This document shows positions 12,101-23,220 of a DNA stretch of 64,000 nt, in pieces. Positions within the stretch are counted from its first letter, which is position 1. The number at the start of each line of letters is the position of its first letter. The notes under the pieces were generated by a model. The model did not search any database. It was not told the DNA's origin and was given only the letters and a program-made list of their open reading frames with translations. Both the position numbers and the translations under genes were made by a program. This DNA is from Diploscapter coronatus (lineage: Eukaryota; Nematoda; Chromadorea; Rhabditida; Rhabditidae): positions 86,203,201 through 86,267,200 of the forward strand of contig OZ038422.1 of assembly GCA_964036155.1 (NCBI GenBank). The letters run 5' to 3'.

Positions 12101-14367
12101 CAAATTTTAAAGCTTCATAACTGCTTTACTTGATTTTTCTTCGAAGTAATTTTAGCACTCTCAAAATTTGACTAACGCAATTTTATTTTCCTTTCACTTT
12201 TCATCAGATTTCTCACAATTCAACCGCATATTGACCCACAGAAAAATAACGTGTCGTATTGAGGAGAAAAAGTACATGTCTTCTTTTTCCCTCTCAAAAC
12301 GATGCGCTATTTTTCCGCGGGCTGAATTTTGAGAAGTCTGTTTTTATTCGAAGATTTCAGCTCCTGTACCCCGTCCTGGCCGGAGAGGACATGAAAGTTT
12401 GCGGCTCTGAGCAGAGAAAGGATACAGTCATCGATATGGTGGACAAGCTGAACTTCCTTCGACCCAAGTCCCATTCCAACCACTCTTTCAAACACTGGGA
12501 TTCCGAAGTCAGGGATGAAAAGTGAGGGCTGATTTTTTATTAGTCTACTTTTTACATAATAAAACAGGGCTATTATCCATATAAATTCTGAAGCGATTCT
12601 AGCGAAATTTTGAAACAGTTAGTATCTATCTGAACTTTATAACAATCGGAAAAATGAAAAGGAAACATTTCTTCAGACAACGGAATTCCAAAGCGAGAAA
12701 TGAAGAAGTGGGTATTTTCGAGGATTGATTTTTATCCAGTCTTGATGAACAAAAATTACCAATAGAAATGATAAATATTGTTGGGAAATTTTGAAACCTA
12801 TACAATTTCAATCTCTAAAGTTCCAGAGGCCACAAGGGCATCTACGGTAAATTGGCGTCTCGCTCCCAGTCTCGTTCCCTAATTCCGACATCTCCATCTG
12901 GTGTCGCCCTACAGCCGTCGTCGACTTCAGAATCCCCTACCGTAATCTTCGACCTCAATGAATCTAGACTTGTAAGTCGCCGTAATCTAATCTAATCTTA
13001 TCTGCAAAAGCGGAATTATCTAACTACTCTTGAGATATTCAGGATTTAAGTTGAATATTATTTTCGTCCTATTGTAGTATTCTCTCGATTTTGTTCCTTT
13101 CTCCATATTATTTCTCAAAAATCGGGCGAATACTACAATAGGCTGTTATTTTGATCATTTCTAAATGATACAATTATAAAAATTTTGAACTTTTTCGAAA
13201 AAAAAAGATAAATTTTCAGTTGACCTGCCCTTATTCTGGAGTGCTTTTGTCGTCGCTGAAAATGAAAAGACGATTTCCATCGGACGATTCTTTGATACAG
13301 GTATTTTTTAATTTTTAAAATTGCAAAAATTAGATGCAGACGACTTCCAACTTTCAGTCAGAACGAAAAATTATAGGCGAGATAGTCCGCCAATATAAAG
13401 TCTTCTATAGAAAGTTGATGTATAGGAGGGTCCGCAATAAGTCTTGCAGAATATTTTGATTTAAGGGGGGTCCACACGAAGAATCTGGCTTAAGCGCTGC
13501 CTAGATATGATTAGACATAATTTTGCAAAAAAAATGTTAAATTTCAGTTTATTGCGGCCCAAATTTCGAGCATCGGTAGCCTCCTATATTTGTCCAGATT
13601 CGTCAATCCTTTGGGAATCAGGAACGAAAATTTGTCACCAGGTAAAAAGATAATGGTTTTTTTTTTACAAATATACTTTAATTTTCTTACAAAAAATTAC
13701 GTAAAATATTTTATGAGCTGATTTTTGTTTATTTCTCACGTCTGGTATGATATATTCGTAATATTGCGGAATGGGAGAAGATACTGCACACCCTTTGCAA
13801 CTCTCCTCACCTAGGCACAACCCACGAGAAATAGCATGCGCCCTGAAGAAATAACAACGAAAAGAGAGACGAGAGGCGTGGCTTGTGCAAAAGCGAACTG
13901 CAAAGAGTATACGGTATTTACTTCGTCATATTCCACACTACTGTTTCTCATATTATTTTTCATATACGTTATCGTGTTCGAAATGTTTTGCGAATTTTAA
14001 AAGATTTGCTTCAGTCGATTTCTATTTTATGATACGATAAAATTTTAAAAATAAAGAACTAATTTTTAGATGATATTGACATCCTCGTGAATCTACTATA
14101 CGAAATCGACATCGTCAAATACGAACCGCTCAAAACTGCCTACGATAAGAAAAGGGTAAAAACGCCAATGAAAGCTATTCAATTTTAACTATTATTTTAT
14201 CACCATTTGAAAAGAATCTGGAAAGTATTATTACTACAAAAGTGTAGTAGTCTGCGAAATAATGTGGCTAGGCAAAAATTAGTACTAACTTGTATCCTTT
14301 TTCTATATGATTTCGTGCGCTACTACTTTTTCAGATTTCTATTTCAAAAACGATATGTCCTCTCTAA
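9118..14367 (+). CDS. smcr-8: SMCR8 homologue (DENN-type partner of C9orf72)
   Basis: SMCR8 forms a complex with C9orf72 and WDR41 that acts as a small-GTPase GAP in lysosome and autophagy control; the nematode partner of C9orf72 is ALFA-1. Sixteen exons: 9118-9228, 9438-9483, 9822-9882, 10071-10164, 10669-10831, 11087-11175, 11216-11276, 11425-11537, 11728-11873, 11958-12021, 12361-12521, 12827-12971, 13220-13300, 13548-13641, 14070-14155, 14335-14367 (515 residues). Landmarks matching human SMCR8: VEFCQIVGPKPLKVFY near residue 33, LDMDSLSVWLMS, RQFCVAYLSS, and in the C-terminal DENN half LLYPVLAGEDMKV, GIYGK and LTCPYSGVLL. The long disordered middle of the human protein (937 residues) is nearly absent. 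The tiny last exon and exact ATG are the weakest parts. Confidence 0.88.
9238..9345. repeat. Inverted-repeat element in smcr-8 intron 1
   Basis: Arms around 9238-9274 and 9305-9338 pair (ttgtactttttacctt against aggtgtaaaaagtacaa) with a pyrimidine-rich loop. Single copy; MITE-like. Confidence 0.6.
10380..10605. mobile_element. MITE family D, copy 1 (smcr-8 intron 4)
   Basis: About 220 bp with inverted ends related to attgtatcggtcaaatgaag and gttcgtgtgttg, and a core containing gtccccctctgactct and gcgcatagtcgtgacg. Relatives lie at 26549-26765 and 32071-32278, all in introns. Confidence 0.8.
12232..12345. mobile_element. MITE family H, copy 1 (smcr-8 intron 10)
   Basis: Inverted ends (cagaaaaataacgtgtcg and cgatgcgctatttttccg) flank a centre with ctttttccctctc. 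Related to 51755-51850 and 61577-61672, which share gatagtgcgtcttttcgaga-like arms. Confidence 0.65.
13064..13144. repeat. Short palindromic element in smcr-8 intron 12
   Basis: Arms cctattgtagtattc and gaatactacaatagg are perfect reverse complements about 50 bp apart. Single copy. Confidence 0.65.
13760..13925. repeat. Inverted-repeat element in smcr-8 intron 14
   Basis: Imperfect arms: ctttgcaactctcctcacc... with ggcacaacccacg on the left, and ggcgtggcttgtgc followed by aactgcaaagagtat on the right. No second copy was seen. Confidence 0.5.
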
Positions 14368-14607
14368 AACCAAATGAAAATCTCGAAGTTGAGGTAATTT
14401 AGAATAGGGAAAATTTTTCATGTCACATCTCTCAAACTTTTATTTATCTTTGAAACCTTGTAAATTTCTTAAAATGTTCATATTTTACGGGAAATCTGTA
14501 GACATCGTGTGATTTTGTTATATTTCATTCTTCATGTGAGGCCTTATTTCTAAATTCGATACTTGTAAATTTTTGAAACTTTACCATTTTGAATAAAAAT
14601 ACGATTT

Positions 14608-17600
14608 TTAAATACCCTGCTCGAATTTCTTCAGTTGAGAATACAAAGGGTCATTTATCTTATTCCTCGGTGGTTCTAAGGCGTGGACCTGCACGGTACC
14701 ATCCAAGAGTCCCAAGGCCTAAAATGATATCCATTATACCGTTTGGCAAAATAGTTACCATATAAGCTATCCCACTTGGACCATTGACTACCTCCTTCCA
14801 TGCATGCGTCACCAAAATGGTAACATGGGCCTGAAATTGGTAATCAGAACCAATGGCACCTTAGAATACCTTTTCAGCCAGATCATTGATAGATTGTGGT
14901 ATACGACCAATAGATATGTCCCAGACTAGGACTATGGTACCACCATGAATGCTATAGAGTATATTCGATGTTCTGAAGGGTCCATTTTGGTAGTTTGTAA
15001 AAAGGTAAACTAACATCGGTGACCATTCTAAGGAGGTAACTGCAAATTGAGATTTTCTAGGTGGAGTTAGGACGGTTAGAGGGGTAGATTGACCAATTTT
15101 CTGAATAGCAATTGAGCCGTTCGACATACCGACCTAAACTTGATTCTAATTTCAAACAATTGAGAGTTTTTACCGCCATGATTGACTCGTCAAACGGTGA
15201 AAATCTAGCGCATAAAATTTCTCCGTAGAGATCTAAAATCCTTATTTTGAAATATTTTGTAACCTTTCATACGTATTTTGCTCTTATAGATTCTCGGTCC
15301 AACATAATTCGTGGTTTTAGTTCTCGTTACACTGCATAGAAATCCTATGTCGGTTCCTAACATTTTCAACAGGTTTCTTAAGAAATTTTTTGCTGTGGGA
15401 GCTAACCTATCAAAAATTGTTCTGAATCCTCATGGACTAGTAGACAATTTACCATTAATGAAGAGTGTTGGGATGAAGAGCTAAAAACCATATAATATCA
15501 TAATTTCTCAAAAATGATCGATTTAGGGCGCGTTCATACTCCGCTCACGCTCATGTAAGCTGCAAAAACAGCACGCGGGTATAAGAGACGCAAAGAGGAC
15601 ACGCTCTTTTCTTCTCTCAGCCTCGCGTGCTATTTCTTTTTGCTGCTTACGTGAGCGTGAGCGAAGTATGAACGCGCCCTTATTATACTTCAAAACCACA
15701 TCATGCGGTCTAATAACTCCCGAAAGTTGCATGGAAAATCTGGCCCCGGGTCTTGTACCTAAAATTTCTAGGTTTAAAAAAACCCTAAATTTAATAGTCT
15801 ACCCAAAATTCCTTCGGTATCCCACATTGGTGACCACCTAGATACAGTACCAGATTCGTCTAGTGCATACAAAGCCCCGGATGAACTAAAATTGGTATCA
15901 TTTTGGGGGCTCTGATAACTTTTTGGTAACCTCTCTTTCTTCATGGCATGGATGCCCACTATTGGGAAAACTTTACCATCGTGAATCATTACGGATACGT
16001 AAGATGAATCGAAGGCTGGTAATCGTAATGGGATTTCGTTAGGACTATCTGTAACATTTTGGTGATAAAATGGTAATCTTTGATAACTTACCTATCCATG
16101 GCAACGATTCTTCAAAGTTAGATTCAGGCTCGTGAGAGTCAAAAGCGCATACTGAACCGTCCTTCTGAAATTAGAAATTTTCTTAAAATTCGGTTATAGT
16201 TTCTTACCAGGCCAACATATAGAATATTAGCATCGTGCGTATAAGATACTGCACAAACTTCGTTTTCTGAGAGGAATAATCTGAATCTTGGCATAAGTTT
16301 CAGCAATTTTCAAATCATTAATCTAAAAAAAATGCTTTAATATTATTCCTTTTCTGTTTCAAAACACTGACTAATTAAGAAAAGTTACTCAAAACATTGT
16401 ATAGGCTTTAAGTTTAAGCTTAAATTATAAATCACCTCTTAGGCGGTGCATTATTATGCAGGTCAAATTCGACGAGCAATGTTCTTTTTATCAAAACATC
16501 TGCTGGTGATTCTACAATGTAAAATCCGACGAGTAGGACGTCTTTCTCCTGGGGATGCAAAGTAATCGAAACTACTTTACAATCTAAAATAGTCATGAAA
16601 ATCAACATTTAAAGAGGAAAGTTAGCGCGCGTTCTTATGCCAAATGAAACACCCCCGTTGCGCTGCCCGCAAGACGGAGCAGCGAATTTATGATTATAAA
16701 GAATACATCAAAAGCACACATACCTTGCGACACCGGGCCTAATTCGAATGTATTATATCCGGCGCTGAAAGCGGCTAGACTTTTATTTTTCATAATGAAA
16801 TGATCGTCCGATTTCTTGTGTCTTGAAGAAATAAGGTCTATGATGATCTAAAATGAATAGTACCTAATCTAAAAGCATATTATTGTTACTGCCGAAATCT
16901 GGGAGGCATACGAAGTGATGCAACAGTTGTTTTAGTGGTTAGAAAATCGAGAAATTAGCATGCGAAAAAGAGAGAGAGACTGGCCTAAATACTTCTTTCT
17001 CTCTCCCCTCATTTTCGACCTCCAACATTATTTCGGTATCAATAATGGACAAAGTGCATTGAAACGATATAAATATATCGCATATTTTATCTATTATAGC
17101 ATATAAATTTATATAGAATGGTCCAAAAAGAAGAATCTTACCTGCCCTGCAGTTTCCATAAACTGTTTCAACCTCTCCTTCTGTAGATGATTTTCTCGGA
17201 ACATTTGTAAGTTCCTCTCCTCTTCAGCTTCGGCGGCATCCATCTGTCGGCCACCACCCTCTGTACCCCAACCGAAATTGTCCTAAATAAATTATTCGAA
17301 AGTTTGATATGTGTTATATTTCATTTTATAAGAACTATTATAGAGACAAGCATGCCTTGAATCAATTAGTATTGCTTATGAAAGAAGTTCAACTCCAATG
17401 AAACTTGTATTATTATTATTATTATTTTTAAAATATTAAATGGTCTAGATATTCTAAAATATGGGCGCTCACATTCGCCGGATGCATAGTCCATTTCGTT
17501 TCAGTGGTCGGCTCGTCCGTTTGAACTTCTTCGTTCAAATCGTCATCTCCGGTTTGACAGGAATTCTAGATTTTCTGGCAATTCGCAAATGTCGCAACGT

Positions 17601-19522
17601 CGCGCACCTTGACGAGATAGCAGGCAAAAGTGAGAAAGCGTTTCCCTACACTCTCCTCCTCACCCTTACATCCGGGTGTATGTCATTGCGCACAAAAATG
17701 ATAAAGTATATCACTGCGTATAAAAGTATGTCATTGCGCACAAAAAATTTTTGTGCGTAATGGCACACTTTTGTGCGCAATGACCGCTCCCCCTTACATC
17801 CTATTTCGTCAAGTTGTGACGTTGCGATATTGGCACATTTCCAAATGGAGCGATTTTCTTGATTACTTAAAAAAATATAAGGCAAAAACCTGGGCCTTTC
17901 CCACCGCCCCGAACATTTCCATGTAGTAATCATAGTCTTTCATCGGAGGTTGATCCAAGATTGTGAATTTCACTCGTTCAAGGGCTAAATTTAGTCGTGA
18001 TACCATTATCATAAGCCTTAAAGTAAGAAATCTTGATCAATAGACGAATAATGTTCTACAAATCATGTGAGAAGCTCAAATTATGATCAAAATTCGTCAT
18101 TTTTAAATTAGAACGTTTTTTCTTCCTTTTTTAAATTAGTATCCTTTATATGGAGAGGTATGTTATGGCATTTTTGATAATTAAATTGATCCTACTAATC
18201 ATCTCCCTCAACTTGCGGTATTTTTTCTCGGCGTCGCTCATCGCTTCGTAGTCGGTTGTGTAAGGGCTCGAAAAATCTATGGTTCGTTCGGAAGCCGATA
18301 GGACTCGGTCCATTTTTATTGGGGTCTTCTGAACATTTTTTTTTAGGAAAAGCAGACCTAAGGAGGACGATTATCAGAAGGCCTTTGCGACCTATTCCCA
18401 GTATATTTTCTTAACACATTTCTCTCCATAACCTGCAATTAGTCAAAATTTTTGTCAGTGCGACCTGGTATCATAGCTATAATTTCTCTCTTGCGACCTA
18501 CTTCCCGCTTATTTTCTTCGTCTGATGAAGTTCTCATTAGGCCTAAGTAAAAGAAATGTTTTTTTTCGGATGGAATAATCTTTCAGAAGTTTGTTTTCCG
18601 AAGATTTTTAATAGACGAAATTTTTCTCAATTAAGAAAGTTTTTTGAAGGACAAGATTTTCTTCCAACTAACTTTTGGTTTCTCCTTCTTTCCCTCTTCT
18701 ACAGATCTGCCGCCTTGTCTTGAAGCTAATCTTCGGAGCATTGGGGTTTCTTCTGATATTGGATCACTCTGAAAGAATCTAATGGAAAAGCTGTTTATTT
18801 GGTCTCCTATATTCCACACCCACACTCACTTTTTTTCTTTTTCCCTGCCTTCCTCCCCTACTCTCTTCTTAAAAAGTGGGTGTGGACTACAAAAGCGTTT
18901 ATTTTAATCCTACCGATTTCTTGATCTCGTCACTTTGTGGCTTTCTTTGTGGAACTTCAGATTGAATTGGTTGCCTGACCTTCGGAGTCTCTTCCTCAAT
19001 ATCATCCTCAAAATCCTCTTCGTAGTCTTCGAAATCGTCCTGAAGCGCAATATTTTATTATTTTAAATTTATAATAGCACCCTATAATGGACTAAGACTG
19101 AATGGTTGAGCATTTTAATTGGGACAATAATATTTTGAATCATACTTCATGATTTAAAACTCTTATTAGTAGCATCATGATGTTGGAATCATTTAGACAG
19201 ATAGACAAATGAGGGCACTATTATTAATTTTTAAAACGATATTTAACCTAAATAACTCCGAAGCCTACCTCATATGCATATTCTTCTTGTTTCAGCACTG
19301 GTGGTTTCACTTCTTTGATTTTCTTGACTTCATCTTTACCAGAGATTTTCTTCTTCTCCTTAGAAGAGCTAGACTTCGAGGATTTCGACTTCTCCTTGGA
19401 TTTATCTCTAGATCTCTTGGAGTCTCTGAAAATTTTCTTCCTTACTATTTTCAAATGAACTATTTTTACTTTTCCTTTCGATCCTTCGAATTTGACCTGG
19501 AACTACTGCTCTCTTTTGACAT
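14608..19522 (-). CDS. wdr-60: WDR60 homologue, dynein-2 intermediate chain 1
   Basis: Intermediate chain of cytoplasmic dynein-2, the retrograde intraflagellar-transport motor of cilia. Twenty exons: 19470-19522, 19269-19425, 18914-19039, 18673-18768, 18196-18328, 17890-17984, 17473-17565, 17142-17282, 16724-16847, 16437-16583, 16208-16266, 16092-16164, 15803-16048, 15689-15758, 15407-15480, 15264-15356, 15174-15232, 14870-15133, 14759-14830, 14608-14718 (761 residues). The N-terminus is Ser/Lys-rich, then acidic (DDFEDYEEDFEDD), as in human WDR60. KFTILDQPPMKDYDYY, ENEVCAVSYT with KDGSVCAFD, ALDESGTVSRW, IGTDIGFLCS, VTSLEWSP and ALGLLDGTVQVHAL mark the WD-repeat half. A GTAAGT donor lies near 19573 upstream, so a 5' UTR exon may join at the acceptor abutting the ATG. 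The gene ends tail-to-tail with smcr-8. Confidence 0.9.
15533..15681. mobile_element. Long near-perfect palindrome (MITE) in wdr-60 intron 14
   Basis: About 50-bp arms starting agggcgcgttcatactccgc and ending in its near-exact complement, with the loop holding ttttcttctctc. Much more GC-rich than its surroundings. Single copy in the window, and the best-preserved hairpin here. Confidence 0.8.
16881..17046. mobile_element. MITE family B, copy 2 (wdr-60 intron)
   Basis: Reverse orientation relative to copy 1; ends attgttactgccgaaatct and its complement. Lies between wdr-60 exons 8 and 9. Confidence 0.8.
17578..17862. mobile_element. Nested palindromic element in wdr-60 intron 6
   Basis: Outer arms (17581-17625 and 17797-17848) pair through atgtcgcaacgtcgcg... 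and ...gtgacgttgcgatat. Inside, 17680-17792 carries two direct copies of gtcattgcgcacaaaa followed by the inverse ttttgtgcgcaatgac, so one palindrome sits within another. The open frames here are an artefact of this element. Confidence 0.7.
18352..18546. mobile_element. MITE family C, copy 2 (wdr-60 intron 4)
   Basis: Reverse-complement copy of the element at 7959-8154, recognisable by gcagacctaaggaggacgat, tgcgacctggtatcatagct and cgtctgatga. Confidence 0.8.
18810..18887. repeat. Short inverted repeat in wdr-60 intron 3
   Basis: Arms ccacacccacactcactttt and aaaagtgggtgtgga are separated by a pyrimidine tract. Single copy. Confidence 0.6.
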
Positions 19523-19524
19523 CT
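19523..19524 (-). other. Splice acceptor abutting the wdr-60 start codon
   Basis: TTTAG ends immediately before the ATG; used either by a 5' UTR exon (donor near 19573) or by a spliced leader. Confidence 0.6.
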
Positions 19525-19730
19525 AAAGTAATCAAATCTTGAAAATTCTTTTTCCAGAATTTGTACTTACCTATAAACTTCTTGTGTTTTCTAATAGTCA
19601 GCAAATCAACACAAGTTAGAAAATTTGTAGTAACTTTCTAGGAAAAGGTAACAACCCCGAGATATTCAATTTTCGAGGAAGGTGATTTCAGATTTCGTTT
19701 CGGAATATTGCCGATTTTAGTAGTTTTGGT

Positions 19731-19746
19731 AGGTTTCCATGGAAAC
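19731..19746. promoter_or_regulatory. Candidate X-box (RFX/DAF-19) upstream of wdr-60
   Basis: The palindrome ggtttccatggaaacc matches the RFX X-box plan (GTHNYY AT RRNAAC). Ciliary genes in nematodes are switched on by the RFX factor DAF-19 through such boxes within a few hundred bases of the start. wdr-60 is a ciliary dynein gene and begins about 210 bp downstream on the minus strand, which supports the reading. Confidence 0.65.
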
Positions 19747-20704
19747 CAAATCTCGAATTCAAATAGACCAGGCGATTCTTGGATGCTATCTCCTATTACT
19801 AGTCGAGAAAAGTCTATTTCAAATTCACTCAGATAATAAAAAATATCCATATCCCGGTGAATATAGAGATAAATCACCTCTTAAATATGCAAGAAAAACC
19901 AAATCAAGCAAAAATAGCCATCATCTATCAGCACGGAACGGAAATATCATCAAGAACTCGTGATATTTCGTATCTTTTCCAGAAATATTGTAAAGGTCCT
20001 TTAAAGTTTTCAGTATTTCGTTTTTTGTTAGTATAATCAGACAATTAATCAAAGCAGTACTACAACAATTTAACGAATATGCATATTTTGGGTCAATTTA
20101 AATAGTAATAGCTTACCTATAGGGTACAGGGTAGGGATTTGGGGTAGTGGAATAGTGGAAATCAAATTCCTTCAACTAAGAAAATGTGTATGATGATATT
20201 CTTTTTTATCTATTTTTGTGATGCTACTTTTATTAATTACCGCATAATCAAAAATGAGAGGAAATTTCCAACAAAAATCTTATATAATTTATGATTTATT
20301 GATACATAGAGAGCAATCTCGTTTGTCTTCACGCACAGACAATATCATTGTTTAGAATTATAATTGTGCGTTATGTTTTCATGATGCAATACATACCCTG
20401 ACTGGTCCATAATTTTTGCATAATAATGGATGCATGAAGATCCAAGGCTGGATGGGAAGCACATTTTCTCATTCTTCCTTTTTCACTGGATATTTACTAT
20501 TTCTTTAATTCCTGCCTCTTTTCCGTATCTCAATTCTATGCGTTCTCTCACTTTATCTACGTTTGGAGGAACATCTCTCTCTCGAATTTGAAGTCTATTT
20601 CTTTCGGCTCATTTCGGCAGCCGCCATCTCGGAAGTGGGTGAATTAGCTTCTGAACCGACGGAGATCTCGATGACTCGGAATTACCCCAATTCTACCTCT
20701 TTTT

Positions 20705-20836
20705 CCAGACTTGGGACTTTTCTATCGCAAACGTTTGGCCATCATCTCTCGTTGTCATTATTAAGGATAGTAATGCAAAGTTGACTGGAATAATTCACAC
20801 CGCATAAGCGGAGATATTTGCGATGGAAAACGTCTA
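20705..20836. mobile_element. MITE family E, copy 1
   Basis: Inverted ends ccagacttgggacttttct and gatggaaaacgtct; conserved core gcaaagttgactggaataat and tcacaccgcataag. Related to 54331-54475, 63278-63413 and a half copy at 31771-31842. Confidence 0.75.
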
Positions 20837-21295
20837 CTTTATTCCTCTATTTCTTCATTTTGTTTTTTTTTTCTAAACTTTCTGTGTTGTTTGTTTATTA
20901 TTTAGTCTAATTTAATTATCTCTAGCTATTTTTTCTTCTAAAAATTCATTCAGATCTTTTTTTTTACATAAAATACATGTTACACGCTAAGTTGTCGTTA
21001 GAATATTTTCCTTTCTTTTCTTATAACATTTTGATCTATTTATTTTCTCGACTCTATAATTTTCGCAGACTATTTTTCAAAGCCACACCTGCATGCATGA
21101 ATTTTTCTATAACTTCAGGCCCCACACTCCCACTGAAAACAAACGATGCAAATTTCGTTATCTTGCTTGCGTTATGTCATTATTTGATTTGAATTTGGTC
21201 AATTTATCAATATGTTTCAAAATAAATCAGGATTGAATGGCTATTTTAATCCTTAATGCGCGTGTCATCTGCAGGCAATAGTATACAAATAACTA

Positions 21296-21539
21296 CCGTA
21301 AAACCTCTATTAGAAGCCTATGGGCTTATATCTTCAGAGGTTCAATTTTCGAAAAAAAATAGAAACTTTCAAGCCGTCATAACTCCTTATCTAATGATTG
21401 TAGAAACTTAGGACGGAAAGTAAATATGCTCTATGCACTCCACAGAATGCATAGAAACACAATCCGAGGTGATTTGAATTGGGTAATGAGTAGATCCGGC
21501 ACTCTAGGGGGTGGGCTTCAATTAGAGGTTTTACGATAA
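21296..21539. mobile_element. MITE with TA-flanked inverted ends
   Basis: Ends taccgtaaaacctctatta and taattagag(gttttacgata), i.e. about 25-bp terminal repeats running on into agaagccta/gggcttca, flanked by TA. About 245 bp and non-coding. Single copy here. Confidence 0.65.
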
Positions 21540-22244
21540 TTTGTATTATTTCATCCAGAACCTATTATCTAAGTAACATTCAGCCTAAAGTATTCCTATC
21601 TTATCAACGTTCAATCAATATTTTCATTTCGTACCTTAATATGCGTAAGGGGTTGTGCTTATCAGTGTCATATTTTAGAAAGGTGCAAATCTCGATTTCG
21701 CCCGAATTTTCTCAACAAATAATCCTCTTTGCGTTGGATTTTTGCACAGTCATCCTTTATTCGGTGTAAGATTATTCCTCAAAATAACAACTCGCCGTCC
21801 CTATGTCATTGATCGCTTTCAAAATGCATTTTCAGAAGTGCCTATTGAGGGGAAAAACTTTAGTTTTGTCCTGAATTTTAAATAACATAATCCTTATATC
21901 TCTTATTCTTAAAATTTGTATCCAATATACCCATTTTTTTTGCTTTAAACCTGAAAACGAAAATAATGTTTTTCGATATCGGCTTTTACTTTCCATTTTC
22001 GTTTATTTGTGGGAAATTTAGTTGAATACAATTTCAGATCTTAAGAGAGGCATTATTTCGTTAAACCTAGTGATATTTTGTATGGAAGTAAGCTAATAAG
22101 TCGTCGTTTTCTAGAAAAATTTGCTCTATTGCTAAAGGTAAGTATACCTTTATTTGTTATATAAATAAGAAATTTTGACAAACTTTACCAATTATAGAAA
22201 CAGAGCTGATTTTCAGATTGACCAATTTATGAGCCTTCTATAAT
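21540..22244. other. Upstream region of the 193-residue gene
   Basis: No coding exon. A GTAAGT donor at 22138 and an acceptor ending at 22216 suggest a 5' UTR intron for the gene at 22245. A four-codon upstream ORF lies at 22230-22244. Confidence 0.45.
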
Positions 22245-23105
22245 ATGGAAATATCGAGTGAGTTTATGCCTAGACCTAGCTTTTGCGATATTCCGTCAAC
22301 CAGCAAAAACATCGATGATGATATTGAGAGACGCCATGACAATAATACACAAGGGTTCGAGAATTTGAAAATCGGTACACCATTTATTTTGGCAACTTGG
22401 AAACCTCATTACACGCATGACCTCATAACATGTGAAATAGTGTGCGAAAAGAAAGCCTACCACCACCACCCAAAACCCACCCTATTTCGCATATCATGAG
22501 GTCATGCAGTTTTCAGATAGTCGTTTGTTTTCTTAAACTTAAGGATTTATATATTTCAGCTAGGAATTCTAATGTCAATGCTCAAAATTCTAATCCTATA
22601 TTATCTGAAAATATAAAAAGAAGGCAAAGACTTCAAAAGCAATTTTCATTGGCGAACGATCAAATCGAAGTACTTTTAAAATTTGATATTTTATTTAGGT
22701 AATATTTATTTTTAGGCTAATTCTACTCCAATTGACATCAATTCTATTGAGTGCGGTGATGCAATAATTCAAAATGAATCGATTAAACATGCGATTTCTA
22801 TGTCTGCAAAGGATGACTCTCATTTATTTAAATATCCCGGCAATATTCGAGGGATCAAGGTAGTTTTCGTTATCATATTGAAAATAAAAGTTCGATTTAT
22901 ATTTCAGAGAAAGCGAATTATAGCACCGAAGGATCAAAATGACAACAAATCATCAAATACATCGTCAATCCCGAGATGCGAAGCTCCGAGATTTGGAAAA
23001 AGTCGAGAATCAAGAAGACAACGAAATTCGCTGAAGAAAATTGGAAGACAGGATACGGAAGCTTTAAATCCGGAGTATGAGGACGATAAAGAATTATCTG
23101 ATTAA
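22245..23105 (+). CDS. Unrecognised basic, low-complexity protein (193 residues)
   Basis: Four exons: 22245-22374, 22560-22669, 22716-22859, 22908-23105. All junctions keep frame and use GT-AG sites; the last exon ends in TAA. I do not recognise a family. The protein has no signal peptide or membrane segment. It is polar and probably disordered, with an Asn/Ser-rich middle, a basic run KRRQRLQKQF at about 60-70, a second basic patch (GIKRKRIIAPK) near 127, an RS/RQ-rich stretch (KSRESRRQRNSLKK) near 160 and an acidic tail EYEDDKELSD. The two basic patches could be nuclear-localisation signals; that is inference. The first intron holds a family F MITE. The upstream start is set by the first ATG after a UTR acceptor. 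It is convergent with the astacin gene. Confidence 0.65.
22391..22513. mobile_element. MITE family F, copy 1
   Basis: Inverted ends (cgcatgacctcataac and atgaggtcatgcag) around the family core gaaatagtgtg...gaaagccta. Related to 32992-33113, 34040-34180 and 62015-62152. Confidence 0.65.
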
Positions 23106-23220
23106 ACTGTAGTTTCTAGAAATTATATAATATTTATAGATTGTGATGTATTTTATATCAACATACAGGTTGTGCTTATGTTCAAATATTGTACTTTAGT
23201 CATTAGATATTGGAAGTTTG

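Larger units (their letters stand above)
19523..20704. other. Upstream region of wdr-60; no gene seen
   Basis: A GTAAGT donor near 19573 suggests a wdr-60 5' UTR exon. A (C)CATGGAAACC-type palindrome lies near 19733-19746 (ggtttccatggaaacc), which resembles an X-box RFX site, common in promoters of ciliary genes; it lies about 215 bp before the wdr-60 ATG. A GC-richer patch at 20560-20700 has no supported exon. Confidence 0.45.

Noticed and set aside
14870..15133. A 38-bp intron inside wdr-60 exon 18 (from gtttacc to cttcag)
   Set aside because: Removing it breaks the frame, and the retained reading continues into the conserved WD segment.
17461..17760. 99-residue plus-strand open frame
   Set aside because: It overlaps a wdr-60 exon antisense and then runs through a palindromic MITE.
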